Source of the DNA: Ptychodera flava
Taxonomy: Eukaryota; Hemichordata; Enteropneusta; Ptychoderidae
Assembly (NCBI RefSeq): GCF_041260155.1
Contig: NC_091930.1
Location: 21,753,372 to 21,817,371 of the forward strand
Length of the DNA stretch: 64,000 bases
Reading direction: 5' to 3'
Numbering within the stretch: the stretch's first letter is position 1; each line of letters begins with the position of its first letter. Below the pieces are notes generated by a model. It searched no databases, was not told the DNA's origin, and saw nothing but the letters and a program-made list of their open reading frames with translations. Made by a program: the position numbers and the translations under genes. Positions 52,275 to 64,000 of the stretch are shown piece by piece.

Positions 52275-53305
52275 GTAACTGAGTGTTGTGGATGCATTCA
52301 CTGATAGTGTCCGTTCATATACCCCCGGTACAGGCAGTGTGACTGAGTATTACATGTATGTTTGGTTGTATGACTGCATTCACTGATTGGTATACAGCCT
52401 ATACACAGGCAGTGTCATTGAGTGTTGTGGTTGGGTTGTATGACTGCATTCACTAACTGTTGGTATACAGGCAGTGTGACTGAGTGTTGTGGTTGGGTTG
52501 TAGGACTGCATTCACTGACTGTTGGTATACAGGCAGTGTGACTGAGTGTTGTGGTTGGGTTGTAGGACTGCATTCACTGACTGTTGGTATACAGGCAGTG
52601 TGACTGAGTGTTGTGGTTGGGTTGTAGGACTGCATTCACCGACTGTTGGTATACAGGCAGTGTGACTGAGTGTTGTGGTTGGGTTGTAGGACTGCATTCA
52701 CTGACTGCTGGTATACAGGCAGTGTGACTGAGTGTTGTGATGGGTTGAAGGACTGCATCCACTGACTGTTGGTATACAGGCAGTGTGACTGAGTGTTGTG
52801 GTTGGGTTGTAGGACTGCATTCACCGACTGATGGTATACAGGCAGTGTGACTGAGTGTTGTGATGGGTTGTATGACTGCATTCACTGACTGATGGTATAC
52901 AGGCAGTGTGACTGAGTGTTGTGATGGGTTGTATGACTGCATTCACTGACTGTTGGTATACAGGCAGTGTGACTGAGTGTTGTGGTTGGGTTGTAGGACT
53001 GCACTCACCGACTGATGGTATACAGGCAGTGTGACTGAGTGTTGTGATGGGTTGTATGACTGCATTCACTGACTGTTGGTATACAGGCAGTGTGACTGAG
53101 TGTTGTGATGGGTTGTATGACTGCATTCACTGACTGTTGGTATACAGGCAGTGTGACTGAGTGTTGTGATTTGATTGTTGGACTGCATTCACTGACTGTT
53201 GGTATACAGGCAGTATGTGTCATTGAGTGTTGTGGTTGGGTTGTATGACTGCATTCACTAACTGTTGGTATACAGGCAGTGTGACTGAGTGTTGTGGTTG
53301 TGTTG
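52275..53305. repeat. 62-bp satellite array, left block (~16 units)
   Basis: The unit reads GTATACAGGCAGTGTGACTG, AGTGTTGTGGTTGGGTTGTA, GGACTGCATTCACTGACTGT, TG. The first three units are degenerate. Variant GTGATGGGTTGTATGACTGC is common from 52735. ORFs on both strands are the translated repeat. The array continues after the two inserted elements at 55213 and 57754. Confidence 0.95.
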
Positions 53306-53307
53306 TA

Positions 53308-55209
53308 CCGTATTCCTCCGATTCTAAAACCCCCTTTTCCGAACCAAAGGTGACGGAAAAGATGTGGGGGCTGTATAAACGGATGTCGACACCGCGAAAT
53401 CGAACGTCGTAGTTAATTTATGCTAATTAATGCAATGTTATGCGAATTTTATGCCAATGTTTTTTGATTCACGCGAGCGCTGCAGACAACTCATACTTTG
53501 TGATATCGACTCATGGCCATGTTGCGTCGATACTGACAGTCGAAACTGTACAGTATAAATTAATGGAGATCTACAAGTTTTGAAATTTAGCGTATTTGCC
53601 ATACCGTCTTTTGCCAAACAATACGATAGCAATAAATATTCGTATTTCGTGTATAGATAATCACCACAATACTTGTTGCGCTGCCCAGCAGCAGCTAGCT
53701 CCCCATAGCATGCCGCAAAGGTCAGACAATGAGTGAAGGGAAAGTCCCTAAAGTTCTGCTGGCTATGATTGGTCAATTCACGCAATAGGTCAAAGGTGTC
53801 AGTGCATGAGGTCAGGGTAAAGTTCTGTTCAGCACATGCATGTGGTGTCCGTCCGATGTTTTCTATTTACGATTTTCAATTAGCATACTCCTTAAAATAA
53901 ATGATCAATTACATGTTATGAGTTTATTATTTTGCTCCTATGGTAGTATCAAAAACTCTTACCGTATCTCGAAACGAAATGTGATCTTACGAACAGGCAG
54001 GCGCTAGGCTCAAACTGATAAAGTGTTGAAACATCGGCTGGCCGAGACGAAAGATTGCTACGCCAATCTGCTTACGATTTGATGAATTGAATTTTTGGCA
54101 ATAAATCTTTGAAGTTTTTTTATTATTTGTATCGATGAACGAAATGTCTCTTGATGTGGAATTCAGTCATCTATGATCAACTGTTCGGAATATGGTACAA
54201 ACATGCACGTTTTTGTTCCAACTGTAAGTGTATAGGGCTGTTTATGAAGTTTGGTATTTTTCCCTTGCAAGACTTCGAAAGCATGCATAATCTTGAAAAT
54301 CTGTTACACTATCGCCTGCTCATTGCCAGGACTAGTTCAGGAAAAGGACACACACAAGCAAGAAATGCCGTTCAAACAATAAATACATTACATGAGAAAA
54401 ACTATGTGCAAAATTGATAAAACATAAACCAAAGAAATTCAAGAATGTTCAGTTCATGCCCGGAAGAAACTTTGGATGTCGCGTTTGTCGATACAATTGC
54501 CCTCTTCATCGAAGTCAAACCCGTCGAAGTCTATATCGTCATCTTCCCCCTTGTCATCAAACACGAGTCCTATGGCTTCATTTGATAAGTTGTCATCGAG
54601 TACCGGAATCTCCTCAGAAATCATGATGTCTTCAGTTCCGTCGAGCGCATTTGCCATACCCGTGGAAAGAGACGATTTTTTCACCACGTGAAATGAGCAA
54701 ATCGTACTTGATCGACACTTTCAAAAACTCTCGTAATGTTCATGTTATGGTAGCCAAATGGCATCGAAATATTTGATTCGTACTTGATCAAGATGTTCAA
54801 AAATCCGCTTATTTTGACGGTAGCAAAATGACAGTGACGAAAAGACGGCATTGTACTAGATCGAGACGCTCAAAAATCCAACTCTTTTAATGTTCATTTA
54901 CATAGCGAAATCCAAGTGGAATTTTATTGCCAGGAACGATAGAACTGTTCCCGATTGAAATGTTCCAACATCAAATATAGTGTGCTTTTTTTGAGGTTTG
55001 ATACTTCACTTTGGCACTTGTTTGTGACTTTGATAAGCAACGTAGGTGTTTCGGATATCCTTACATTACAATGGCTCTATTGTTCTGGTCAGAATTTGGG
55101 TGTACCCCCCTGGGGGCGTTATAAACAAACTAACAGCCAATTACGAATCGATGAAATAATCCTGGGGGACGTTATAATCAGGCGGGGTTTTATAATCGGA
55201 GGAATACGG
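53308..55209. mobile_element. DNA transposon inserted in the satellite (CCGTATTCCTCCGATT ends)
   Basis: The left end TACCGTATTCCTCCGATT (53306) and right end (reverse complement, ending 55211) match for 18 bases, and imperfect similarity (TAAAACCCC) continues inward. The terminal dinucleotide is TA on both sides, as in Tc1/mariner/pogo insertions, but the right flank has about 10 bases (GTAACTTGTA) not expected from the satellite unit, so the duplication is unresolved. A short minus-strand acidic ORF (54687-54454, DDDIDFDGFDFDEEG) may be a remnant of a transposase; I do not recognise its family. Confidence 0.75.
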
Positions 55210-55212
55210 TAG

Positions 55213-55298
55213 TAACTTGTAGGACTGCATTCACTGACTGTTGGTATACAGGCAGTGTGACTGAGTGTTGTGGTTTGGTTGTAGGACTGCATTCACTG
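55213..55298. repeat. 62-bp satellite, middle remnant (1.4 units)
   Basis: The short piece of array left between the two inserted elements ends at CATTCACTG, in the middle of a unit. Its sequence (GTGTGACTG, GGTTTGGTTGTAGG) is intermediate between the left and right blocks. Confidence 0.93.
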
Positions 55299-57753
55299 CC
55301 CTTACGGAAAACCTATGTCTACAGTAGATGAGAGTAGATCTACGGACCGTCTACAGTAGACTTTATGTAGATCTACATCAGGGTTTTGTAGATGAACAGC
55401 CACAGCAGTTTGTCTACATGAAGCTTTGTCTACAGATATTGTCCACACCAGACATGACTATGTCTACATTTTGCACTAACTTCGTCTACGCTTGATCTAC
55501 ACTGATCTACCATCCAATCTAAGGGAGTTTCATCTACAAAATTCACTTAGGCAAACAAAGACTCATCTACTTCTACTTCAAAAATCACCATCTTGTCTAC
55601 ATTTAATCTAATGTACTGTTTCTTGCTGTATCCAACAATCCAATCCCTTCAAATTCTATGATTGGCAAACTGCAGGCTCCATGCGAGAAGGCATCAGTAA
55701 AAGACAAGACATTTTACCTTACATTTGAATATATACTGTACAACAATAGAGAGAAGAAATTAGTGAATTAATTTTCTTTTCATCCTATTAGGCACTCCTG
55801 TTTAACTCGAGGAACACAAATGCAAAATATCACAGGGATCAAACTACAATTTTGTGGTAAAGTTAAAAATGTAAAGATTATCCAGTAATTAATTTTTGAA
55901 AAAGTGACTTTAAAGTGAATCACAATAAAAAGAATAAAAAAATCAATGTTTTCATTGATACTTTCTTCAGATTGGTGAATACAGTAGCATCTAACCATGG
56001 GCCGGACCCAGATCTAATTCGTAATTTTTTTTTTGAGCTATGTGACTAATTACAACTTTTCATAAATATGCAAGTGAGCTATTTGTTAACTGGTAACTTT
56101 ATTTACTCGGCCTCATATCCAACAAACAATCAAACGAACCTTTTTGATATCCCAGCTGCTTTTAATTGTAAAAAATAAAATCAAAACTATCCTCGTATAA
56201 AACTTTCTGAGTATCACTGAGTCACTTCTGAATCGTGTGAAAATCAGCAGCCACGGCCCTATCTCTCAGTCAACTTACAAATAATTGTATTGACATTGTT
56301 ATCATTGCCACGTAACAGATAAGACTATACGTCCATTACAGTGTTATTTTGGCAGTGGCATTTCAGTACACATGCATAACACGAGTCAGCTTTAAAAATT
56401 ACCAGTACTGCTTTAAGTAATTTCTTCACCTGAGCGACGTATTTTCTTGCATTTTCATGGAGAGTTCGCGCATGGACTGATCTCCCCACCACCTTTCAGC
56501 CTCCACCTCTTGCTCTTTTAGAGCAAATGACCTTGTAACTGGCTTCGATTTCCGGGTCAACTGTGAGAGTTGACCTTATGCGCATGCGCAATCAGAAGGC
56601 GCCATGTTTTCAACGGTTCAGCATATCAATTGCATATCGGGGAGAGAAGCCAGCCTGCTCACCATTCGTACTTCAACAAATCTTATTTTTCAAGCACATT
56701 TTCGTCATCTGTACACCTTGGAAACAATGTGACACCAATTCTGATATGCATAGAAAGTGTTCCGATCGAGAATTACATCGGGTTGAGACATAGGTTGGCA
56801 TCGATAACTTGACGATGGCAGTGCCTCTACACTGCCAGTATACAGCTGTACTGGTACTGGTACTGTGGTAATTGTAATGCAACTTGTAAGGTAGGCCCGT
56901 GAGGTAGGCAAGGTTTGTTGATCGCCTGTTTTAATACCACGACCATATGAATTTTGATTGTGTAACATGTAGAATATTTCAGTTCTAAAGTTTTTAATAA
57001 AGTGTCGTTGAATGTACTGAAATGCTTTGTATGCAGTTTGTTCTGTCAATCATGTAATGATGTATGTACAGTTGAGAAAGATTTTGAAAAATTTGAGTAG
57101 GCCTAAGCATGCACAATGTTCTACTCTCTGTTTCGACCTGAATACCACTCGTGATCGGTCATTGAATGATTGATTTTTCCAGCGTGAGATATGCATGTCA
57201 TGCAAAGTGCTCAGTGAAGTTGCCACCAAATTACATCAAGAGGATGTTGTTGTGATATGCAATATTGTGATACTCATCATGAACTGCAGCCCTAGCCTGT
57301 GCTACACCATGGCCATCGGTCATTTTTAAAGTCTAAAAATTGATTGACATGTTAACATACTTACATTTTCATTTTCAACACTTTTGCAAGATCTCCATGG
57401 CTCACTAATTTCTTGTTCTTTGTCTAAGCTACATCTTATACGTAATTTATTCCATCTACATCTTGTCTGCCTTTCATCTACATTTTATCTACTCTCTAAA
57501 CTATGACCTGATGATTAATATGCACAAAAGTAGACAAAGCGATAGATCTACATCTTGTCTACATTTCATCTACCTGAGATCTAAATTTCGTCTAATTTTT
57601 CATCCAGTTTGTCTACATTTCATCTACTCTCTGAACTATGACCTCATTAGTATGCACAAAAGTAGATGAAGCAGTTCATCTACTGCCCAATTAAAATAAA
57701 GTCTACTGTAGATCTAATGTGGACTAGATGTAGATCTCAATTTTCCGTAAGGG
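55299..57753. mobile_element. 2.46-kb DNA element with CCCTTACGGAAAA ends and GTCTAC-rich subtermini
   Basis: A perfect 13-bp inverted terminal repeat (CCCTTACGGAAAA and TTTTCCGTAAGGG) precisely interrupts a satellite unit. The flanks CATTCACTG and TGACTGTTGG share only TG, implying a 2-bp duplication. Both subterminal ~300-bp regions are packed with GTCTAC, GATCTAC and CATCTAC motifs (and complements), an architecture seen in CACTA-like and related elements where they bind transposase. No transposase ORF is visible. The superfamily is unassigned. Confidence 0.8.
56579..56590. promoter_or_regulatory. Palindromic NRF-1-type site
   Basis: TGCGCATGCGCA is an exact match to the NRF-1 consensus and lies 8 bases before a GGCGCCATGTT segment reminiscent of YY1-type initiator elements. 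It sits in the middle of the TIR element at 55299-57753. Such pairs mark TATA-less animal promoters. Activity is inferred only. Confidence 0.35.
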
Positions 57754-58575
57754 TGACTGTTGGTATACAGGCAGTGTTACTGAGTGTTGTGATTTGGTTG
57801 TTGGACTGCATTCACTGACTGTTGGTATACAGGCAGTGTTACTGAGTGTTGTGATTTGGTTGTTGGACTGCATTCACTGACTGTTGGTATACAGGCAGTG
57901 TTACTGAGTGTTGTGATTGGTTGTTGGACTGCATTCACTGACTGTTGGTATACAGGCAGTGTTACTGAGTGTTGTGATTTGGTTGTTGGACTGCATTCAC
58001 TGACTGTTGGTATACAGGCAGTGTTACTGAGTGTTGTGATTTGGTTGTTGGACTGCATTCACTGACTGTTGGTATACAGGCAGTGTTACTGAGTGTTGTG
58101 ATTTGGTTGTTGGACTGCATTCACTGACTGTTGGTATACAGGCAGTGTTACTGAGTGTTGTGATTTGGTTGTTGGACTGCATTCACTGACTGTTGGCAGG
58201 CAGTGTTACTGAGTGTTGTGATTTGGTTGTTGGACTGCATTCACTGACTGTTGGTATACAGGCAGTGTTACTGAGTGTTGTGATTGGTTGTTGGACTGCA
58301 TTCACTGACTGTTGGTATACAGGCAGTGTGACTGAGTGTTGTGGTTTGGTTGTTGGACTGCATTCACTGACTATTGGCATACAGGCAGTGTTACTTAGTG
58401 TTGTCGTTGGGTTATAGGACTGCATTCACTGACTGTTGGTATACAGGCAGTGTGACTGAGTGTTGTGGTTTGGTTTTAGGACTGAATTCACTGACTGTTG
58501 GTATAAAGGCGGTGTGACTGTGTTTTTAGGTTGGGTTGTAGGACTCCATTCACTAACTGTTGGTATACAGGCAAG
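57754..58575. repeat. 62-bp satellite array, right block (~13 units)
   Basis: Units read GTGTTACTGAGTGTTGTG, ATTTGGTTGTTGGACTGC, ATTCACTGACTGTTG, GTATACAGGCA: a subtype distinct from the left block. The last four units (58318-58570) return to the GTGTGACTG/GGTTGGGTTGTAGG type and then decay. Some units lack one base or carry an 8-bp deletion (58195). Confidence 0.95.
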
Positions 58576-58579
58576 CATC

Positions 58580-61500
58580 CCTGACCTTATGGAGATCGTA
58601 TTTGTAACATATACAGTAATGAATAAAATTGTAAGGAAATAGCTTACAAACAAAAAGTACCCATATGTTTACCATGACTATTTGACTAAAATATTGCTAA
58701 GTTTCTGGTTGGACTACCCGCAATGTGTGCCTACAGATTACTCCATGCAGTGACAACCATGTTGTCGTCAACACTGAAGGATTTTAGTGACGGTGAAACT
58801 ATAAGCAATAACGGCAAACTTTCTTTTTTTACTTAGGCACCTCCTCCAACATGGGGGAGAAACCACCCCTAACTCAGGTTCTTAGCGCAAGTAAAGCACA
58901 GGTAAAGCTATGAAAGGGACAGAAAGATTATGATCAGAGTAGGAAAGTCCACCATGAATTTGGAAAGTAAGGTAACGGCATGGTCAAAAGCATAAAGCTT
59001 TTTTTACAACGTAGAGCGGCGAAAATTTTGGTGGTGTATTGCTGCCAACAAGAAAATATCTTTACTGATGTTAGATACTTGTGTGAATTGGCTTCCTTCA
59101 AGATGAATTCGCAAGAATTTTCAGTGTATTGTGACGTGTTATCGTAAACAGATTTTCAGAGAAGGCGCTCGCTCGTCCGCCGAGTTCCGCATTCATATCG
59201 TGCACTATGCGCAAGTCTTGTTGATATATTTGAGTGTTCAACTTGATCGTCAGTGAAACAAAAAGATACTTCTCCATATAAAAACATTATATGTTTTTAA
59301 TGCATGGGAACGACACAGAGACAAGTGTTTGGCGGAAATCCGGGGTTACGCATGTACTGTCATGGCGGGGGCGACGAGTGTCGAGGTTGCCTGGATGGCG
59401 GTACCTGACTCTGGGTACCATGCATTGGGCAACGTGCTACCGGTCGCCCGTGGCAGGCCGCTGTGGGCTGGGCGTCTCTTCGACCTCGTCGATGTATGGG
59501 CGGCTTTTCTTCGTTTTTGGCATGGTGAATTTTGCGGTGTGAACTTTAGCGCGGCAGAAGTTGAAATGGACGATCTATAGCTTTGATCACACTGATATGC
59601 GCATGGATAATGACATGGAAAGGGTGACCAAATTGTTTAGATAACGGTAAATGAGGGCAGTTGGTAGATTAGGTTACATCTCAGTGCATCCAGCAAGTGG
59701 TAGGAGTACATGTAGGCGGTGCATGGTGACCCATACATGTCAAGGTCTCAACCCTTTTCCCGTGTCCCTCCTGACGTTAACAATGATTATAGCAAAGCCA
59801 TAATCACCCAATATTTTAGGGTTCTGTTTACGTAATAGACATGAACATTTGGATTTATGATCCATGATTTCCGCGATCCAATGGCATGATTAAAGTTAGC
59901 AGTGAATATGCACTGACGTTTTCGGTGATGACCCCTGACCCAAGTGTCATCGATACGCTGTGCGCTGCAGGGTTTTACATGACGCGCATTTCTGCGTCCT
60001 TTACGCATAAAACCGGACGCAGGACCCCTCAAAAACTAAACCACGCGTCCCTTGGGACGCAGCAATATCTGTTGCTGGTGTACACCTTGCGAAGCTGCTG
60101 AACACGTAAAACACATCCCAGTAAACCTTACCGACCCCGTACTTTAACCCTTAAAGTGCCGCGTCAGTTTATAAACCGACACGGCATTCTCGCTCTCAGC
60201 GCCACGTCGGTATATAAACCGACAGTGATTGCGTTCTATGCTTATGCCTAACTTAGCTATGCATTGCCGAACTCAGCCAGAAGGAGGGTATTCCTGACCC
60301 TTTGAACCCAGTTTAGTACCATATAAGGACTAAAATAATGACATCATGCAGCCTAACAATCGAAAATTCCAGTAATTTATGCGAACTTTCTTCAAAAGAG
60401 GTCAGCGGTTTTCATGAATATTTAATCAGGTCTGCAGTTTCACCCGTACGCGGATACGGCCATAGTGCATTGAACGAAACACGTACGTACGTTTGAAAGC
60501 TTTACCATGCCGTAGACACGGAAGACAACTATATTATGCCAAGCTACTGCCCTCTGGGTGATAGAAATGATAGATTTTACAGTTTTTTTGAGAATATTTT
60601 ATGGAAAAATGACGCGATTTGGTGACCAAATCGATCGCGATAGTGAACTTCGAACGTATCGGCGGCGAAGATGGCGGCACTGTGTGATGCCCAACTCTCG
60701 ACATGGAACCCGAGGTTAAGGTTTTCGAAGTCCAAAACATGCAAGATTGAGAAATTTGTAAGGATTCGGTTAAATTGAAGTGTATTTTGTGAATTTTCAA
60801 GCGTTTGACTGCCAAAAAGCCCCTTTAAACTATTGATATTTGACCTCCGGCCGTCCTGAAGCGAGACGGCCATAACAGTCGACCCGGTTTGTAAATGAAA
60901 TGTAGTTGTTCTGAACTGTTGACATTGCGAGACATTTCCTACGTGTTACGCATTTTTGTAACTGAAATAAACCGAACATGAAACTTTTTTCTCGATACTT
61001 AGTGGTTTCTTTCCATTTTGTGGCGGATTTGTGGGCGTGCTTGTCAAAAAATGTGATCAAACTTGGCGAACGGATTGACTAGTATGTATGGTAGTACGAG
61101 TCCGTGACTCGATAAGCCACAGATAGTTACACACGCGTACGTGAATTAAACTAATGTAAGTTGGGTCAACACCAAAATTAATCGATAAAAAGGTTAGTGA
61201 AATGTGTTTTTTGTCTTCAACTCTTCATTATAGTTATACAGGCGGTTCAAACTATACAGAGTCAGTTGAATATGCCCTATAGTTGTGTGCATGTGTTGCA
61301 CAATAGTTACCCCTCCATGTACAATATGGAACCTTGTTGTCTCTGTGTATGCAAATTAATACTAATTGAACACAGTGAAGACCATGGCATTGATAAACTA
61401 TAAACATTTTTGTGAAATAAATTGGGGTCCCATATTTGATGTAGGACTCCCATTTTCTAACACCAGGAGTCCCAGGGACTCTCAAAAGTTAAAAGTGATG

Positions 61501-64000
61501 TAAAACCCTGGCGCTGTCTGAGCATCGCTTTCTAAATTCATGGAGCTACCAAAGCGCCATGCTAAATTCAAGCGTACAGCAAATGTATCAAAAGTCTAAA
61601 ATGCACACATTTCTCAAGTCTGAGAGTATTTTACTTTTGAACTGCTATGAGAATCGATATCTGATTCGTTTGAAAAACTGTTATGCTTAAGCAGGTTTCG
61701 TACCATTGTCTAAAGCAATATATACTGTACAGCACTGGTAGCGATTACAGGTTTGTTACTAAATATAGCTGCATCGCATACGCCTAACTTTGTACAAGTA
61801 TCGCTGAAATTCGGAAAAAGTTTATATTGTATGTTAACATAGATGATGTTGGCACCTTGTAATCTGAACGTAACCATAAATTGGTGTGACTTTTAGTATC
61901 CTTAGTAGCACTAATAGGGCTTATTTCCATCATTCTTGCGGAAAATGCATGCAGACAAATATTTATATTTGCATATTAAGTACAGAGAAATGACGTCATT
62001 TGCTATCAGTGATATTCGCTTGGCTAATTGAATATCTGGTTTGGCGAATAATTTTTTAGGGCTTTTAGCCAAATTTGCTGCAATATTTTGGAACCCAGGG
62101 GAAACACTGATAAACTACAATGCAAGGTGTCTGAGTATGGTAGTGACAGCAAACCATAGACTGATAAATGAAAGAGCTCTGAGTTGACCGAACAAAACAC
62201 AGAAATGATTCTCATATCAGACAAAGATTTGCTTTGATGAGTTTGATGAGAAAGTTTGATGAGTTGATGAGTAACTTAAAAACCACCAAAATGTGTAATG
62301 TACAATAGAAATTTGAATGATAACTTTTTTAATTTCAATCATTTAATGATAACTGACAAGATTTTGTCGTTCTTTTCTTCACACAGAGAGTGCAAGATGT
62401 TGTCAATACGATATGCCACCTGTATATCAGCCATTTTGGTGATACAAACACAGATGTGAACAGAAATACCAGCATCCTGCTCAGTGATGACATTCTGTGA
62501 AGACATTGAAGACATAACGTATACAATCATCCACAATTCATGTACATAGCAAATGGAATCTTAACATACTAATGTGTGCCACAGATTCAGCTTGCATAAT
62601 AAGACGCAAATTAAACTCTAGTTATATTTCTTTTTAAGAACACAGAAGGCATAAGAGCTCGCTGAATATCAGGGCTCGACATAAGCGCTGGCCCACTAGC
62701 CCGAGGCTAGTAAATTTTCAAGAGGACTAGTAAAAATGTCTTCGGAGGTAGTCCTGCGGACTAGTGCAATTTTTCCATAGTTGTCCAGGAAAGCTTATCG
62801 CTGCAAAACTAATGGGACGCGGGGCCAGTCATTCGATAAGAATGAACCAAGCCTCGATCATTTTATATAAAAATAAACTAACTTTTACCCAGCAAATTGG
62901 ACAGTGAAACAGTGAAGCAAACTTTATTGATCACCAACTTAAAATGAAACAGTTTACCTGCTACGAAGAATCAAATTGTACCGTACATGCCAGTAACATG
63001 GCCCCGGGAAACATGGCTCAACGCTGAGCATCAAACGGAATTGTCTGCACGTCGTGTATTTTGGTTTGCTTGAAGCTCATCACTTCGCCTAAAAACATGA
63101 GCAACCCCACAATTTCGTTCAAACACTGTATCCTTGCCTTTCAAAGAAGATTTTTCTCAAGATTTCTTCAGGGGCATTCCCAAATGACACCTCCGATCGT
63201 TCGTAGCACTAGATAGCCAGCTTGACCCTGCTTTAGAATGCCTTCACATGCTGACCTCCATATATAGTCAAGACCCCCTAGCTTGATTGAAGCTGATCTT
63301 AAAAAGAGCCATCTAGCTTGCCAAAACAGTGCTATGGCAAGTTGCTACTGCTTGTACAGGTGAGGGAATTCCTCACAGATAATAACTTGGTGCTAGCAAC
63401 TTATTGTTTTGCCATTTTAGCGGAAAAGTGTAAATTATTGGGACAATAATAGTGAAGTGAACCTTATAACAGTAGTGAAAAAACAACGTATGAAATGGGT
63501 GTATCAGACTGTTGTATCCAATCACTTCTGGGAGTCATTGGTTATTTTTGTGCTGATCACATTTTGTTACTAGTAACTGGCAAAAACTCATAAAAGACAC
63601 AAGCACATGAAATGGTAAAATCCAACATTTTTACTATTAAAAACTTAATTTTTCACAAACCATTATTACAAATGAGAGGTCCTCCCCACAAGCTGGTCAG
63701 TTTTAAAATGTGATAATGTCAAAAATATGAAGGCACTCCACAGGAACATTTGTGAATGGCTGTACGAATTTCAGTTATGGAGAAATAAATCTGTCCTCAC
63801 CATGAACAAACATGTTCTTTGCAAATTAGTGGTGCACTACCTGAGCTATGAAGAATTTTCCAACAAATTCATCCCTCCGTCTGATTTTATTCCTGATGGC
63901 AATAGGCTATTTTCATGACCTCTCCTCCTGCACAGGACATTTCATTCAGGTTATTTTTGTGGTTTATATATGATTCAAAGTTAAACATTTTGCAGTAAGC
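58580..64000. other. No gene assigned
   Basis: Mostly AT-rich. A CpG-rich patch at 59290-59560 is open in two frames (for example 59329-59580), without a recognisable domain; it could be a promoter-associated first exon. Short palindromes occur at 60158-60212 (GTCGGTATATAAACCGAC). A segment at 62670-62790 repeats CTAGTCC/GGACTAG motifs (GGGCTCGACATAAGCGCTGG start) and looks like an interspersed repeat. Confidence 0.4.

Noticed and set aside
54151..54417. Plus-strand ORF inside the 53308-55209 element as a transposase
   Set aside because: No catalytic or DNA-binding motif is visible, and the opposite-strand acidic ORF is equally unsupported.
52275..58575. Possible CRISPR-like array (regular ~62-bp units)
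   Set aside because: Units are contiguous head-to-tail copies with no unique spacers, in an animal genome: a satellite.
60144..60215. TTAACCCTTAAAGTGCC resembling a piggyBac-type end
   Set aside because: No matching inverted end with TTAA was found in the window, so an element cannot be defined.

Overview
This is a nuclear window from an animal, most likely a marine invertebrate deuterostome (hemichordate-, cephalochordate- or echinoderm-like). The reasons are spliced genes with GT-AG introns, a BRICHOS-domain precursor, a claudin-type membrane protein, TRIM/NHL-type sequences, an APE-type LINE with a 2A-like peptide, dense microsatellites and many TIR elements. The species cannot be fixed from sequence alone. 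No bacterial or organellar DNA, no CRISPR array and no convincing tRNA or rRNA gene was seen. Gene density is low and most of the window is repeats.

Genes. (1) + strand, about 3482-6958: a five-exon secreted BRICHOS precursor whose last exon encodes a cationic peptide with a symmetrical C-x13-C-x5-C-x13-C pattern and is followed by AATAAA. One expected splice donor reads AT instead of GT, and exon 1 does not join exon 2 in phase, so this copy may be damaged, mis-assembled or unusually spliced. (2) + strand, about 8565-9550: a weaker three-exon candidate of unknown function. (3) - strand, 13934-12722: a three-exon claudin/PMP22-family four-TM protein that joins in phase. (4) - strand, about 19225-19012: a lone first exon resembling the claudin-like one, ending where a LINE begins. 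(5) + strand, 28539-29668: a frameshifted TRIM-like RING/B-box/coiled-coil pseudogene. (6) - strand, 43632-42793: an NHL beta-propeller exon of a TRIM2/3/71-like or related protein.

Mobile DNA. LINE copies lie at 14421-19010 (near full length, with 2A-like peptide, ORF1, APE endonuclease and RT, several frameshifts), 26590-27833 and 35036-36015. Non-autonomous DNA elements are defined by terminal inverted repeats at 10237-11326, 22897-24272 (with a nested hairpin), 25811-26318, 39239-41519 (hAT-like, perfect 8-bp target duplication), 53308-55209 and 55299-57753. Small hairpin elements lie at 177-313, 29803-29957 and 29973-30113.

Tandem DNA. Besides microsatellites (a 770-bp TATG tract, GA/CT tracts, GATA/ATAC and GTCT blocks) there are a 29-bp minisatellite (34105-34866), a ~180-bp repeat inside the 10237 element, a ~195-bp repeat (41980-42680), a ~148-bp array upstream of the NHL exon (43690-45770), a degenerate ~100-bp array (48353-49520) and a 62-bp satellite (about 52275-58575) split by two different DNA transposons. 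The satellite serves as an internal record of both insertion sites. Long stretches at 30114-33290, 36020-39230, 45770-48350, 49530-52270 and 58580-64000 hold nothing I can assign.
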